From NCBI GenBank assembly GCA_913020685.1, contig CAJWAY010000024.1, positions 1 to 15,777 on the forward strand: a stretch of DNA of 15,777 bases, read 5' to 3'. The translations under genes were made by a program, and so were the position numbers. How positions within the stretch are numbered: position 1 is the first letter of the stretch; each line of letters opens with the position of its first letter. This stretch comes from an uncultured Flavobacteriaceae bacterium. GTDB taxonomy: Bacteria; Bacteroidota; Bacteroidia; Flavobacteriales; Flavobacteriaceae. A model generated the notes under the pieces. It did no database searches. It was not told the DNA's origin and saw nothing but the letters and a program-made list of their open reading frames with translations. Below are positions 6,909 to 14,836 of this stretch, one piece after another.

Positions 6909-9746
6909 TCAATCGTTTTTAAGTTCTTTAGCTAAATGTTTACCAGTGTAACTTTTTTTAATTTTTACAATTTCTTCAGGGGTTCCCTGTCCAACCAATT
7001 TTCCTCCTTTTTTGCCTCCTTCAGGTCCAATATCGATAAGGTGATCTACCAATTTAATTACTTCCATATTATGTTCGATGATCAAAACAGTATTGCCTTT
7101 TTTGACAAGTCGATCTAAAACTTCCATCAAAACCCTCACGTCTTCAAAGTGAAGTCCGGTTGTTGGTTCATCCAATATGAAAAGAGTTTGTCCGGTATCC
7201 TTTTTGGATAATTCTGTGGCCAATTTAATACGCTGAGCCTCACCTCCTGATAGTGTTGTTGAGGACTGCCCTAATGAAATGTATCCAAGACCTACATCTT
7301 GAACTGTCTTTAACTTTCGATATATTTTAGGATGTTTTATAAAAAAATTACATGCCTGATTCACGGTCATCTCTAAGACATCAGCAATAGATTTTCCTTT
7401 AAACCTAATCTCAAGGGTTTCCCTGTTAAATCGCTTACCATTACAGTTTTCACATTCTACGTGTACATCAGGTAAAAAGTTCATTTCAATCACTTTCATG
7501 CCCCCGCCTTGGCACGTTTCACATCTACCTCCTTTGACATTAAAACTGAATCTACCGGGCTTATAACCCCTGATTTGGGCCTCAGGCGTCAAAGTAAATA
7601 AGTTTCTGATTTCACTAAATATACCACAATAGGTTGCCGGATTGCTCCTCGGGGTTCTTCCGATGGGAGACTGATTAACGTCCACCACTTTATCTAAATA
7701 CTTTAGACCCTCTATCTTTTTGTATGGTAGGGGTGTTTTTACCCCGTTATATATGAAACTATTAAGTATGGGATATAGTGTTTCATTTATTAAGGTTGAT
7801 TTTCCACTTCCTGACACACCTGTAACCCCAATCATAATTCCCAAAGGAATTTGGACATCAATATTTTTCAAGTTGTTGCCAGTACATCCGGATAAAATGA
7901 TAGACTTTCCATTTCCCTTTCTTCTAATTTCGGGTAACTCTACCTTCCTTTGATGGTTAAGATATTGCGCGGTGAGGGTTTTCTGCTTTTTTAACATTTT
8001 TGGAGTTCCCTGGGATATGATTTCTCCTCCATTCTTTCCAGCCATGGGCCCTATATCAATAATGTGGTCTGCACGAAGTATCATATCTTTATCGTGCTCC
8101 ACAACGATAACCGAGTTTCCAATATCCCTCAAAGACTGAAGTGAATTAATCAGTTTTTCATTGTCTCTTTGATGCAAACCGATACTGGGTTCATCCAAAA
8201 TATAAAGCACACCGACCAATTGAGATCCAATTTGGGTGGCTAATCTGATGCGCTGAGCTTCGCCTCCCGAAAGCGATTTCGAGGAACGGTTTAATGAGAG
8301 GTAATTAAGCCCTACATCCAATAAGAATCGCAATCTTGATTTGATTTCTTTTATGATTTGATTTGCAACTATAAGCTCATTATTAGATAATTTATCAGAT
8401 AGGTTTTCAAACCAATTATAAAGGTCTCCTAAATCTAAAGCACTGACTTCAGCAATATTTAGTTCATCAATTTTAAAATTTAAAGACTCTTTTTTCAAGC
8501 GAGCTCCTTCACACACAGTACACCTTTTTTCGTCCATATAATTATGGGCCCAACGTTTGATCCCTGTAGCATCTGTATTGTCAAATTGGTTTTTGATGAA
8601 GTTTTCGATACCCTCATAATCAATTTTGTAATCCCTAGTAATTCCAAGAGAATTGGAGGCTATTGAAAACTTTTCTTTTCCACCCTTAAGAATAACTTCA
8701 AGGGCCTGCTCAGGTATTTTTTTTATTGGGTCGGAAAGAGAAAATTTATAGCGTTTGGCGATCACTTCCATTTGTTTGAAACCCCAATTACTTTTCATTT
8801 CTCCCAACGGTGCAATCCCTCCCTTTTCTATTGAGAGACGATCATCAGGAATGATCTTGTTTCGACTCACTTCAAACTGATTTCCCAAACCCTTACAATT
8901 TAAACACATCCCTTTTGGAGAATTGAATGAAAAGGAATTCGGCTCAGGAAGAGAATATGAAATCCCTGAATATGGACACATCAGCTTCCGGCTAAAAAAA
9001 CGAGTTTGCTCTGTTTCCAGATCAATTAAAACAATAGATTCCTCACCGTAATCCATTGCAGTTTTGATTGAATCGATAAGTCTTTTTAGGTCATTTTCTT
9101 CTTTTTTAACCCTTATTCTGTCAACAATCAATTCGATATCGTGAGTCTTGTATCGATCTACACGCATGCCGGGTTTTAAATCCATAATTTCACCATCTAC
9201 TCTAACCCTCAAAAAACCCTGTCTGGAGAGAGATTCAAATAATTCTCTGTAATGCCCTTTTCTTGCCTTTATCAAAGGTGATAAAATGATAATTTTTTTT
9301 TCGATATACTCATCAAGAATTAATTGTAGGATTTGATCATCACTGTAATTAACCATTTTCTCTTGGCTTACATAACTATATGCAGTTCCCACACGTGCAA
9401 AAAGAAGTCTTATATAATCATATAACTCAGTAATTGTACCTACAGTTGAGCGTGGACTTTTCGTGGTGGTTTTTTGTTCTATAGCAATGACCGGAGAAAG
9501 TCCATCTATTTTATCCACATCAGGTCTTTCCAAGTTGCCTAAGAATTGTCTTACATATGCCGAAAAGGTTTCCATATATCGACGTTGTCCCTCTGCATAG
9601 ATTGTATCAAAGGCCAAAGAAGATTTACCACTACCAGAAAGACCTGTAATCACTACTAACTTTTCCCTGGGTATTTTCAGACTTACATTCTTAAGGTTGT
9701 GAACCCTTGCTCCTTGAATGTCAATAAAGTTTTCGCTTTCTCTCAT
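6909..9746 (-). CDS. uvrA: Excinuclease ABC subunit A (UvrA)
   Basis: The damage-recognition ATPase of nucleotide excision repair; it loads UvrB on damaged DNA. At 945 residues it has the normal family length. It contains two ABC modules: Walker A GLSGSGKSS at 35-43 and a second, GVTGVSGSGKST, near 640; two signatures LSGGEAQRI (near 494 and 834) with Walker B YILDEPSIGLH and FILDEPTTGLH; and the UvrA DNA/UvrB region with TTTKSPRSTVGT. Zinc module 2 has intact CETC and CENC pairs (about 742-765). Module 1 reads CPYSG (about 256) then CLNC (about 280), so its first pair is CxxS. ATG 9746 was chosen; a TTG two codons earlier (9752) is possible but unnecessary. It follows acpH after 94 bp containing a TATTTTTG box, and is followed after 1 bp by the LOG gene. 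Confidence 0.97.
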   Translation of the reverse strand: MRESENFIDIQGARVHNLKNVSLKIPREKLVVITGLSGSGKSSLAFDTIYAEGQRRYMETFSAYVRQFLGNLERPDVDKIDGLSPVIAIEQKTTTKSPRSTVGTITELYDYIRLLFARVGTAYSYVSQEKMVNYSDDQILQLILDEYIEKKIIILSPLIKARKGHYRELFESLSRQGFLRVRVDGEIMDLKPGMRVDRYKTHDIELIVDRIRVKKEENDLKRLIDSIKTAMDYGEESIVLIDLETEQTRFFSRKLMCPYSGISYSLPEPNSFSFNSPKGMCLNCKGLGNQFEVSRNKIIPDDRLSIEKGGIAPLGEMKSNWGFKQMEVIAKRYKFSLSDPIKKIPEQALEVILKGGKEKFSIASNSLGITRDYKIDYEGIENFIKNQFDNTDATGIKRWAHNYMDEKRCTVCEGARLKKESLNFKIDELNIAEVSALDLGDLYNWFENLSDKLSNNELIVANQIIKEIKSRLRFLLDVGLNYLSLNRSSKSLSGGEAQRIRLATQIGSQLVGVLYILDEPSIGLHQRDNEKLINSLQSLRDIGNSVIVVEHDKDMILRADHIIDIGPMAGKNGGEIISQGTPKMLKKQKTLTAQYLNHQRKVELPEIRRKGNGKSIILSGCTGNNLKNIDVQIPLGIMIGVTGVSGSGKSTLINETLYPILNSFIYNGVKTPLPYKKIEGLKYLDKVVDVNQSPIGRTPRSNPATYCGIFSEIRNLFTLTPEAQIRGYKPGRFSFNVKGGRCETCQGGGMKVIEMNFLPDVHVECENCNGKRFNRETLEIRFKGKSIADVLEMTVNQACNFFIKHPKIYRKLKTVQDVGLGYISLGQSSTTLSGGEAQRIKLATELSKKDTGQTLFILDEPTTGLHFEDVRVLMEVLDRLVKKGNTVLIIEHNMEVIKLVDHLIDIGPEGGKKGGKLVGQGTPEEIVKIKKSYTGKHLAKELKND

Positions 9747-9757
9747 AGTCAATCTTG

Positions 9758-9765
9758 CAAAAATA
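9758..9765 (-). promoter_or_regulatory. Candidate -7 box for uvrA
   Basis: Minus-strand TATTTTTG fits the Bacteroidota -7 consensus TAnnTTTG and lies 11 bp before the uvrA ATG at 9746, in the 94-bp gap after acpH. No TTG occurs 17-23 bp further upstream, so the -33 half is missing. Weak candidate only. Confidence 0.3.
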
Positions 9766-9840
9766 ATAATTTAAAAGGGTAATTCTGTAATGACTGATAT
9801 CTTAAGTTATTTCCTCTAATAACTAAAATAAATAGAAAAT

Positions 9841-10431
9841 CTAGCTAATTTTCGCTTTCTCCGACTCAACAAAATTTATTAATTGACTAAAAAAAATATT
9901 AAAATCTTGAGAAATTTTGGAATAATTTTTTTCTAATATTACTACCGCAAGAGTCATATTAGAGTCGAATCGAGTGCGTTGTGACATTTGAAAAAGGATA
10001 TCCCTCAACCCCTCAAGAGATCGGTAAGTCAACAACCAGTTACATTTCGACATAATGGGTAATATTTTTTTTGTTTTATCAGGTAAATTCCCAGAGTATT
10101 CTTGCATTAACTGGTAAAACTGACTGCTGAATTCCTTGAGCGAGTTGGGATGGTATAGCTCCCACTGGGCAGCTAAAAAATGATCAAAGAACATGTCGAC
10201 TATTACTCTACTGTAGTGACGGAATTCAGGAAATAAAAATGATACATTCTTTTTAAATAATTTGTGATGGTCGGTAAAATGATCAATTTTTCGATGTAAA
10301 AAAATACCATTTTGAATGGATTTTGGATAGTCTAAAAAGGCTTTTCCTTTTACATGATCGGCAATAAAATTACCTATAACCAAGTCTTTGTTTGATCCAG
10401 ACAGGTAAAGATGCGCAAGGTAATTCATCAT
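9841..10431 (-). CDS. acpH: Acyl carrier protein phosphodiesterase (DUF479/AcpH family)
   Basis: A 196-residue protein, close to the length of E. coli AcpH (193). AcpH removes the 4'-phosphopantetheine arm from holo-ACP in the cytoplasm, opposing ACP synthase in fatty-acid metabolism. Family marks are the N-terminus NYLAHLYLS, NFIADHVKGK (21-30), LHRKIDHFTDHH (45-56) and DMFFDHFLA, giving a set of His/Asp residues (H7, D25, H46, D50, H51, D54, H55) consistent with the HD-like metal-dependent phosphodiesterase fold. Two adjacent ATGs (10431 and 10428) could both start translation. The gene is divergent from glmM and lies 94 bp upstream of uvrA on the same strand. Identification is by motif resemblance; ACP as substrate is inferred from the family. 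Confidence 0.85.
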   Translation of the reverse strand: MMNYLAHLYLSGSNKDLVIGNFIADHVKGKAFLDYPKSIQNGIFLHRKIDHFTDHHKLFKKNVSFLFPEFRHYSRVIVDMFFDHFLAAQWELYHPNSLKEFSSQFYQLMQEYSGNLPDKTKKILPIMSKCNWLLTYRSLEGLRDILFQMSQRTRFDSNMTLAVVILEKNYSKISQDFNIFFSQLINFVESEKAKIS

Positions 10432-10453
10432 TATAAAGATTCATACGATAATT

Positions 10454-10461
10454 CAAAATTA
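10454..10461 (-). promoter_or_regulatory. Candidate -7 box for acpH
   Basis: Minus-strand TAATTTTG fits TAnnTTTG and lies 22 bp upstream of the acpH start, in the 119-bp divergent gap with glmM. No -33 TTG at proper spacing was found, so support is modest. Confidence 0.3.
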
Positions 10462-10539
10462 ATACAATTGATCCATTGGAATTTTTTTTCAATTCAGAAT
10501 ATGAAAGTAAATTCAAGGTGCTAAAAATAGACTAATGAT

Positions 10540-10547
10540 TATCTTTG
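10540..10547 (+). promoter_or_regulatory. Candidate -7 box for glmM, very close to the start codon
   Basis: TATCTTTG fits the TAnnTTTG consensus and ends 3 bp before the glmM ATG at 10551. If it is used, transcription would begin at or within a few bases of the ATG. The expected -33 region has GGTG (10517-10520) rather than TTG. Confidence 0.35.
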
Positions 10548-10550
10548 AAT

Positions 10551-11933
10551 ATGACATTGATTAAATCAATTTCGGGAATACGCGGCACTATTGGAGGTAA
10601 AATATCAATGAACCTCACTCCACTTGATACTGTTTTATTCACTTCTGCATATGGTTGCTGGTTAAAGAAAACTTTAAAAGCAAAACAATACAAAGTAGTG
10701 GTTGGAAGAGATGCGAGAGTTTCAGGTAATATGGTTCAAGGTTTGGTAAATCAAACTTTGGTTGGCTATGGCATAGAAGTTTTAGATGTCGGCCTTTCTA
10801 CTACACCAACAGTAAAGTTAGCAGTGACCCAACATCAAGCACATGGGGGAATCATTATTACAGCCAGCCACAATCCCAAGCAATGGAATGCATTAAAACT
10901 GTTCAATCAAAGAGGTGAGTTTATAAATGCGTTTTCTGGAGAAGCCATATTAGAAATTGCCGATCAACAGGACTTTCAATATGCATCGGTCGATGATTTA
11001 GGAAGGGTAATTAAAGTAACAGGAGCCATTGAATATCATGTACAAAAAATTTTAGAATTGCCCCTGATCAATTCAAAGGATATTAGTCAAAAGAAATTCA
11101 AGGTTGTGGTAGATGCCGTTAATTCTTCTGGAGGGATTGCCATACCTCTTCTTTTGAAAGCACTCGGTGTAACAACCGTTACCATGTATTGTGATCCTAC
11201 AGGCGATTTTCCTCATAATCCTGAACCTCTGAAGGAACATTTAACATCCCTTTCTGAGAGAGTGTTAAAAGAAAAAGCAGATTTTGGTATCGTTGTCGAC
11301 CCAGATGTAGACCGACTGGCCTTTATCGATGAAAATGGTGCAGTTTTTGGAGAGGAATACACATTGGTTGCTTGTTCCGACTATGTTTTGTCAAAAACAC
11401 CTGGAAATACTGTTTCTAACCTATCTTCAACCCAAGCACTGTCTGAGATAACAGTTCAAAGAGGAGGTTCCTACCATGCGTGTGCGGTGGGTGAAGTTAA
11501 TGTAGTTGATAAAATGAAAAAAGTGAAAGCTGTGATAGGAGGGGAAGGAAATGGTGGGATCATATATCCTGATTTGCATTACGGTCGTGATGCATTGGTG
11601 GGAGTTGCTCTGTTTTTAAGCCTACTTACAGAGAAAAATCAAAAAGTATCTGTATTAAGGGCTTCTTATCCAGACTACGCCATGAGTAAAGGCAAAATCT
11701 CCTTGTCAGAGGATATGGATGTGGATTTAATTTTCAGAAAAATTGAAAATAAATTCATCAAAAATAATATAATTACAATTGATGGGTTGAAAATTACTTT
11801 TGAATCTTCATGGGTTCATATAAGAAAATCTAATACAGAACCGATAATACGGGTATACACTGAAGCTAAAAGTCAATCTGAGGCGGATGAGCTGGCACAA
11901 CGATTTCTTGGGGAAATCCAGGACATTATTTAA
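10551..11933 (+). CDS. glmM: Phosphoglucosamine mutase
   Basis: A 460-residue alpha-D-phosphohexomutase that should convert glucosamine-6-phosphate to glucosamine-1-phosphate on the way to UDP-GlcNAc for peptidoglycan and lipid A. All four functional loops are visible: phosphoserine loop TASHNP (104-109, Ser106), metal loop DPDVDR (250-255), sugar-binding GGEGNGG (330-336), and phosphate-binding RKSNTEP (425-431). The N-terminal SISGIRGTIGG is typical. ATG 10551 is preferred over an in-frame TTG six bases earlier, which lies partly inside a promoter-like TATCTTTG. Its stop codon overlaps the stop of the opposite-strand acyltransferase gene by 4 bp. A phosphomannomutase or phosphoglucomutase role cannot be fully excluded from sequence, but length and motifs match the proteins annotated GlmM in Bacteroidota. 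Confidence 0.9.
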   Translation: MTLIKSISGIRGTIGGKISMNLTPLDTVLFTSAYGCWLKKTLKAKQYKVVVGRDARVSGNMVQGLVNQTLVGYGIEVLDVGLSTTPTVKLAVTQHQAHGGIIITASHNPKQWNALKLFNQRGEFINAFSGEAILEIADQQDFQYASVDDLGRVIKVTGAIEYHVQKILELPLINSKDISQKKFKVVVDAVNSSGGIAIPLLLKALGVTTVTMYCDPTGDFPHNPEPLKEHLTSLSERVLKEKADFGIVVDPDVDRLAFIDENGAVFGEEYTLVACSDYVLSKTPGNTVSNLSSTQALSEITVQRGGSYHACAVGEVNVVDKMKKVKAVIGGEGNGGIIYPDLHYGRDALVGVALFLSLLTEKNQKVSVLRASYPDYAMSKGKISLSEDMDVDLIFRKIENKFIKNNIITIDGLKITFESSWVHIRKSNTEPIIRVYTEAKSQSEADELAQRFLGEIQDII

Positions 11934-12814
11934 TCCTGTGGGACTTTGTTTTCATGCTTAAAACGCCTGTGAGTCCACAAATACTGGGTAGGATCGCAAT
12001 AGATGTCTTGCTCTAACCACTCGGTAAATGTGTCTGTTATTCGATTTACCTCTGTTTTTTTTGGCTGATCACTGATCAATTCAAAACTGGCTTCATAATA
12101 ACCCCTTTTAATACGATTAATTTTAGCATATACCACTCCAAAATCAAATTCTCGAGCAATTATTTCGGCCCCCATAAAAACAGGAACCTTAATTCCTAAG
12201 AAAGGTCTCCAATAAGATTTGGGCTTGGGGCGTGGAGATTGATCACTAACAAAACCATAAACAGCCAAAGCACCTTCTTCATTTAGATTTTTAATTTTTT
12301 GAATTGCAGAGTAACGAGATATTAAATCACCCCGGTGCTTTTTTCTGATTTCAATGATCAATTTATTTAGGTATTTATTCATGATGGGGGTGTAAATACC
12401 ATAACCCTGAGAGACTGTATGATACCCTATGGACAACATCCATTCCCAACTCGAATAATGCCCACACATAATGATAACACTTCGATTGTCTTTTTCAAAT
12501 TGAGTCAAAACATCTAGGTTTTTAAAAACCATTCGCTTTTGCATCTCCTCAGGGTTCATTTTAAAAGATTTAAATGCTTCAAGAGTGATGTCACAAAAGT
12601 GTCGGTAAAATTTTTTCTCGATCCAAATAAGCTCCCTTTCACTTTTATCTGGAAAGGCTTTCTTTAGGTTCGATCGAACTATTTTTTTCCTATATCCCAA
12701 AAGATTATATATCAAAAAACATAAAATATCAGAAAAGAAATAGATAACGCCGAAAGGAATCGAAGCAATTAAATAAATAAAGGGGTAGGTGAGAAGGTAA
12801 ACGACTCTTTGCAA
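11930..12814 (-). CDS. Lysophospholipid/lipid A acyltransferase (LpxL/HtrB-like)
   Basis: A 294-residue inner-membrane acyltransferase that should transfer an acyl chain from acyl-ACP to a lipid A precursor or related lipid. An N-terminal hydrophobic stretch (about 5-40) anchors it. The catalytic HX4E motif is GHYSSWEW (His119, Glu124). DQSPRPK (191-197) and the C-terminal PTQYLWTHRRFK (275-286) are hallmarks of the LpxL/LpxM family. No ATG occurs in the first 84 codons, and an in-frame TGA lies at 12827-12829, so translation most likely starts at TTG 12814. A TATCTTTG box lies 13 bp upstream. The gene is divergent from the rhomboid gene and converges on glmM with a 4-bp overlap. Which acylation step (LpxL- or LpxM-like) cannot be told from sequence alone. 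Confidence 0.88.
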   Translation of the reverse strand: MQRVVYLLTYPFIYLIASIPFGVIYFFSDILCFLIYNLLGYRKKIVRSNLKKAFPDKSERELIWIEKKFYRHFCDITLEAFKSFKMNPEEMQKRMVFKNLDVLTQFEKDNRSVIIMCGHYSSWEWMLSIGYHTVSQGYGIYTPIMNKYLNKLIIEIRKKHRGDLISRYSAIQKIKNLNEEGALAVYGFVSDQSPRPKPKSYWRPFLGIKVPVFMGAEIIAREFDFGVVYAKINRIKRGYYEASFELISDQPKKTEVNRITDTFTEWLEQDIYCDPTQYLWTHRRFKHENKVPQD

Positions 12815-12827
12815 GACGATTTTTTTT

Positions 12828-12835
12828 CAAAGATA
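12828..12835 (-). promoter_or_regulatory. Candidate -7 box for the acyltransferase gene
   Basis: Minus-strand TATCTTTG matches TAnnTTTG and lies 13 bp upstream of the TTG start at 12814. It is one base away from the plus-strand box of the rhomboid gene. No correctly spaced -33 TTG. Confidence 0.4.
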
Positions 12836-12836
12836 G

Positions 12837-12844
12837 TATATTTG
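12837..12844 (+). promoter_or_regulatory. Candidate -7 box for the rhomboid gene
   Basis: TATATTTG matches TAnnTTTG and ends 18 bp before ATG 12863. A TTTG at 12808-12811 could be a -33 element, but its spacing (25 bp) is slightly longer than the usual 17-23. Confidence 0.4.
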
Positions 12845-12862
12845 TCAGTAAAATTTCTCTAC

Positions 12863-13513
12863 ATGAACCCGCTACCTTCTGTTGTAATTGCCATCATTGT
12901 TTGCAATGTTTTACTTTCTCTTTTAGGATTTAAAAACCAAGCTTTTTTTAAGAAGTATCAATTTCAAATGGCGAAAATCAAATCTGGTGAGCAAATTCGC
13001 ATGTTGAGTTCTGGCTTTCTACATGTTGACTTCAACCATCTATTTGTCAATATGTTGTCTTTATATTTTTTTGCTAGTTATGTGGTCTACAGTTTAGGAG
13101 AGATGAAGTTTTTGGCTTTGTACCTAAGCAGTCTTTATCTGGGAAACTATCTTTCCTTTCGTTATCACAACCGAGAAGACAATTATACTGCAGTTGGAGC
13201 CAGTGGAGCTGTCTCAGGAGTTGTATACAGTGCGGTATTACTATACCCGGATATGAAAATGATTTTGATTTTTTTTCCAATTCCACTTCCAGGCTACGCA
13301 ATGGCTGCTCTTTATATGGCATATACTATCTATGGAATGAGGAACCAAGGTGACAATATTGGACATACCGCTCATTTAGGGGGGGCTATTACAGGCTTAT
13401 TGGCTACGATTTCTTTTGTTCCAAGTGTAATAATCGAATCGGGGTTTACACTATCTATACTGGCTTCAACCCTCATTTTAGCTGCATTTTTATTTAAGAA
13501 AAAAATTGACTAA
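12863..13513 (+). CDS. Rhomboid family intramembrane serine protease
   Basis: A 216-residue polytopic membrane protein with about six hydrophobic segments, as in the rhomboid core. The catalytic dyad is visible: Ser114 in VGASGAVSGVVY (the GxSG motif in TM4) and His171 in HTAHLGGAITG (TM6). The conserved loop/TM2 pattern HVDFNHLFVNM supplies the oxyanion-side His and Asn. Rhomboids cut single-pass membrane proteins within the bilayer; the substrate cannot be inferred here. ATG 12863 was chosen over an in-frame TTG at 12809, because the latter lies inside the divergent acyltransferase gene and upstream of the likely promoter, and the shorter product starts directly before TM1. The stop lies 3 bp from the stop of the oppositely oriented TlpA-like gene. 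Confidence 0.93.
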   Translation: MNPLPSVVIAIIVCNVLLSLLGFKNQAFFKKYQFQMAKIKSGEQIRMLSSGFLHVDFNHLFVNMLSLYFFASYVVYSLGEMKFLALYLSSLYLGNYLSFRYHNREDNYTAVGASGAVSGVVYSAVLLYPDMKMILIFFPIPLPGYAMAALYMAYTIYGMRNQGDNIGHTAHLGGAITGLLATISFVPSVIIESGFTLSILASTLILAAFLFKKKID

Positions 13514-13516
13514 CAA

Positions 13517-14626
13517 TTACTTATTTAGTAACTCTTCAATTTTTTTCTCAAGAGCTGGCCCCCTTAAATTCTTTGCTATTATTTTTCCGTTTTGATCCAA
13601 AATAAAGGTAGCCGGAATTCCTCTTACTTGATAAGCTTTAGCTATGGGATCATTCCAATATTGAAGATTAGATACATGAGTCCACTGAAGGCCGTCATCC
13701 TCAATTGCCTTTATCCAATTACTTTTACTTTTATCAAGGGAAACTCCAACTATACTTAAGCCATTTTCTTTGAATTTATTATAGGTTCTTACAAGGTTCG
13801 GATTTTCAACACGACAGGGACGGCACCAGGAAGCCCAAAAGTCTAATATGGTTATCTTTCCTAGGTTATCTTTCAGCTTTACCAGTTGGCCTTTTGGTCC
13901 AGGACCCTCAAAATCAGGGGCAATTTGTCCAACCTCAGCAGGAGGCTTTGGAGCATTGAGGGCCCCCTCTAACCTAACCCCAGTTTTGCTTTTTTTAATT
14001 CTAGAAGTTAAATTGTCAAAAATAGGCTTTGCATCTTCATTTGAAATTTGCTTTGTCATCATAAAACGCTCCAATATTAATAATGAAACAAATGAATCCG
14101 GATTATTTTTTATAAAACGAGTCTCATAATCCTTAATTTGGTTTTGAACATCCATGTATTGATCTCTGAGATCTGCTGCCAAAAGAGTATCTCTGGAAAT
14201 ATTGGCCTGTTGTAATTCATTTCCAATTCCATTCATTGAATTCACAAAAATCTTGGTTTCAGATTTGTACTTCATAAAAGCATCATTTGAGACTGTACCC
14301 AAGGCCTTAGAATTCATCAGACTATCTTTGTACAGAGAAATCTTGATCTCACCGGGTTCAACAACAAATGGAAAATTCCCTTGAACGGTTTGTACAGAAA
14401 AAAAGTTCATGTCGGGCGAATCAATCATACCAGTCATTTTGAAAGAACCATTGATAACAGCAGTAGAGTCGATTACTAAAGGCTGTTGATTTGCGTCTGC
14501 AATAATGCGATAAACCATAATGCCATCATTTAAATCAATAGAACCTCGGATAGTAAACTCATTGGTAGGAGTCGAACAACTTAAGAAAAGTAGACTTATC
14601 GTAAGGAAAAGAATGTATTTTATCAT
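13517..14626 (-). CDS. TlpA-family thioredoxin-like lipoprotein with DUF4369-type N-domain
   Basis: A 369-residue exported lipoprotein. The signal peptide ends in lipobox LFLSC (Cys17), so it is probably membrane-anchored and faces the periplasm. Residues about 24-110 resemble the beta-rich DUF4369 domain common in Bacteroidota; a helical segment follows (about 115-215). A thioredoxin fold covers about 232-369, with active site WASWCRPC (Cys268, Cys271), IAPDFEGPGPKG at its start, and the cis-proline loop GIPATFILD near 335. Proteins of this type are thiol-disulfide reductases or oxidoreductases of the envelope, sometimes linked to cytochrome c maturation; no such partner genes are nearby. 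ATG 14626 is directly followed by a good signal peptide. A long AT-rich gap lies upstream. Confidence 0.92.
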   Translation of the reverse strand: MIKYILFLTISLLFLSCSTPTNEFTIRGSIDLNDGIMVYRIIADANQQPLVIDSTAVINGSFKMTGMIDSPDMNFFSVQTVQGNFPFVVEPGEIKISLYKDSLMNSKALGTVSNDAFMKYKSETKIFVNSMNGIGNELQQANISRDTLLAADLRDQYMDVQNQIKDYETRFIKNNPDSFVSLLILERFMMTKQISNEDAKPIFDNLTSRIKKSKTGVRLEGALNAPKPPAEVGQIAPDFEGPGPKGQLVKLKDNLGKITILDFWASWCRPCRVENPNLVRTYNKFKENGLSIVGVSLDKSKSNWIKAIEDDGLQWTHVSNLQYWNDPIAKAYQVRGIPATFILDQNGKIIAKNLRGPALEKKIEELLNK

Positions 14627-14649
14627 GGAGCTAAATTATAAATTTTAAA

Positions 14650-14670
14650 GCTTATTTCTTCTAAATAAGC
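14650..14670. repeat. Perfect 8-bp inverted repeat (hairpin), loop of 5
   Basis: GCTTATTT (14650-14657) and AAATAAGC (14663-14670) are exact reverse complements around a 5-base loop. On the minus strand the stem is followed by TTTAAAATTT, so it could be a weak terminator for read-through from dld or a leader structure for the TlpA-like gene, whose ATG is 23 bp away. The stem has only two G-C pairs. Confidence 0.45.
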
Positions 14671-14769
14671 CTTCATATATTGGTAAAACACATTTAATTA
14701 CTAAATTATGTATACTTACACACCTTTTGTAAATATCAAAATACAATTTTAGTAGCCTCAAACGTGTTT

Positions 14770-14789
14770 AGGTAAAAAATGATTTACCT
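14770..14789. repeat. Perfect 7-bp inverted repeat (hairpin), loop of 6
   Basis: AGGTAAA (14770-14776) pairs exactly with TTTACCT (14783-14789). No T-run follows on either strand, so it is not a typical terminator. It could be an operator or leader stem, or chance. Confidence 0.35.
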
Positions 14790-14836
14790 CATCGTCAATT
14801 GTTTGCTAAAGATAGCTCTGTGTACAAGATTTCTCC

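Noticed and set aside
9747..9752. TTG start for uvrA giving two more residues
   Set aside because: An ATG follows two codons later and gives a normal UvrA N-terminus.
13074..13322. Minus-strand open frame of 82 codons inside the rhomboid gene
   Set aside because: It covers the catalytic region of a clear rhomboid protease and its product has no family resemblance.
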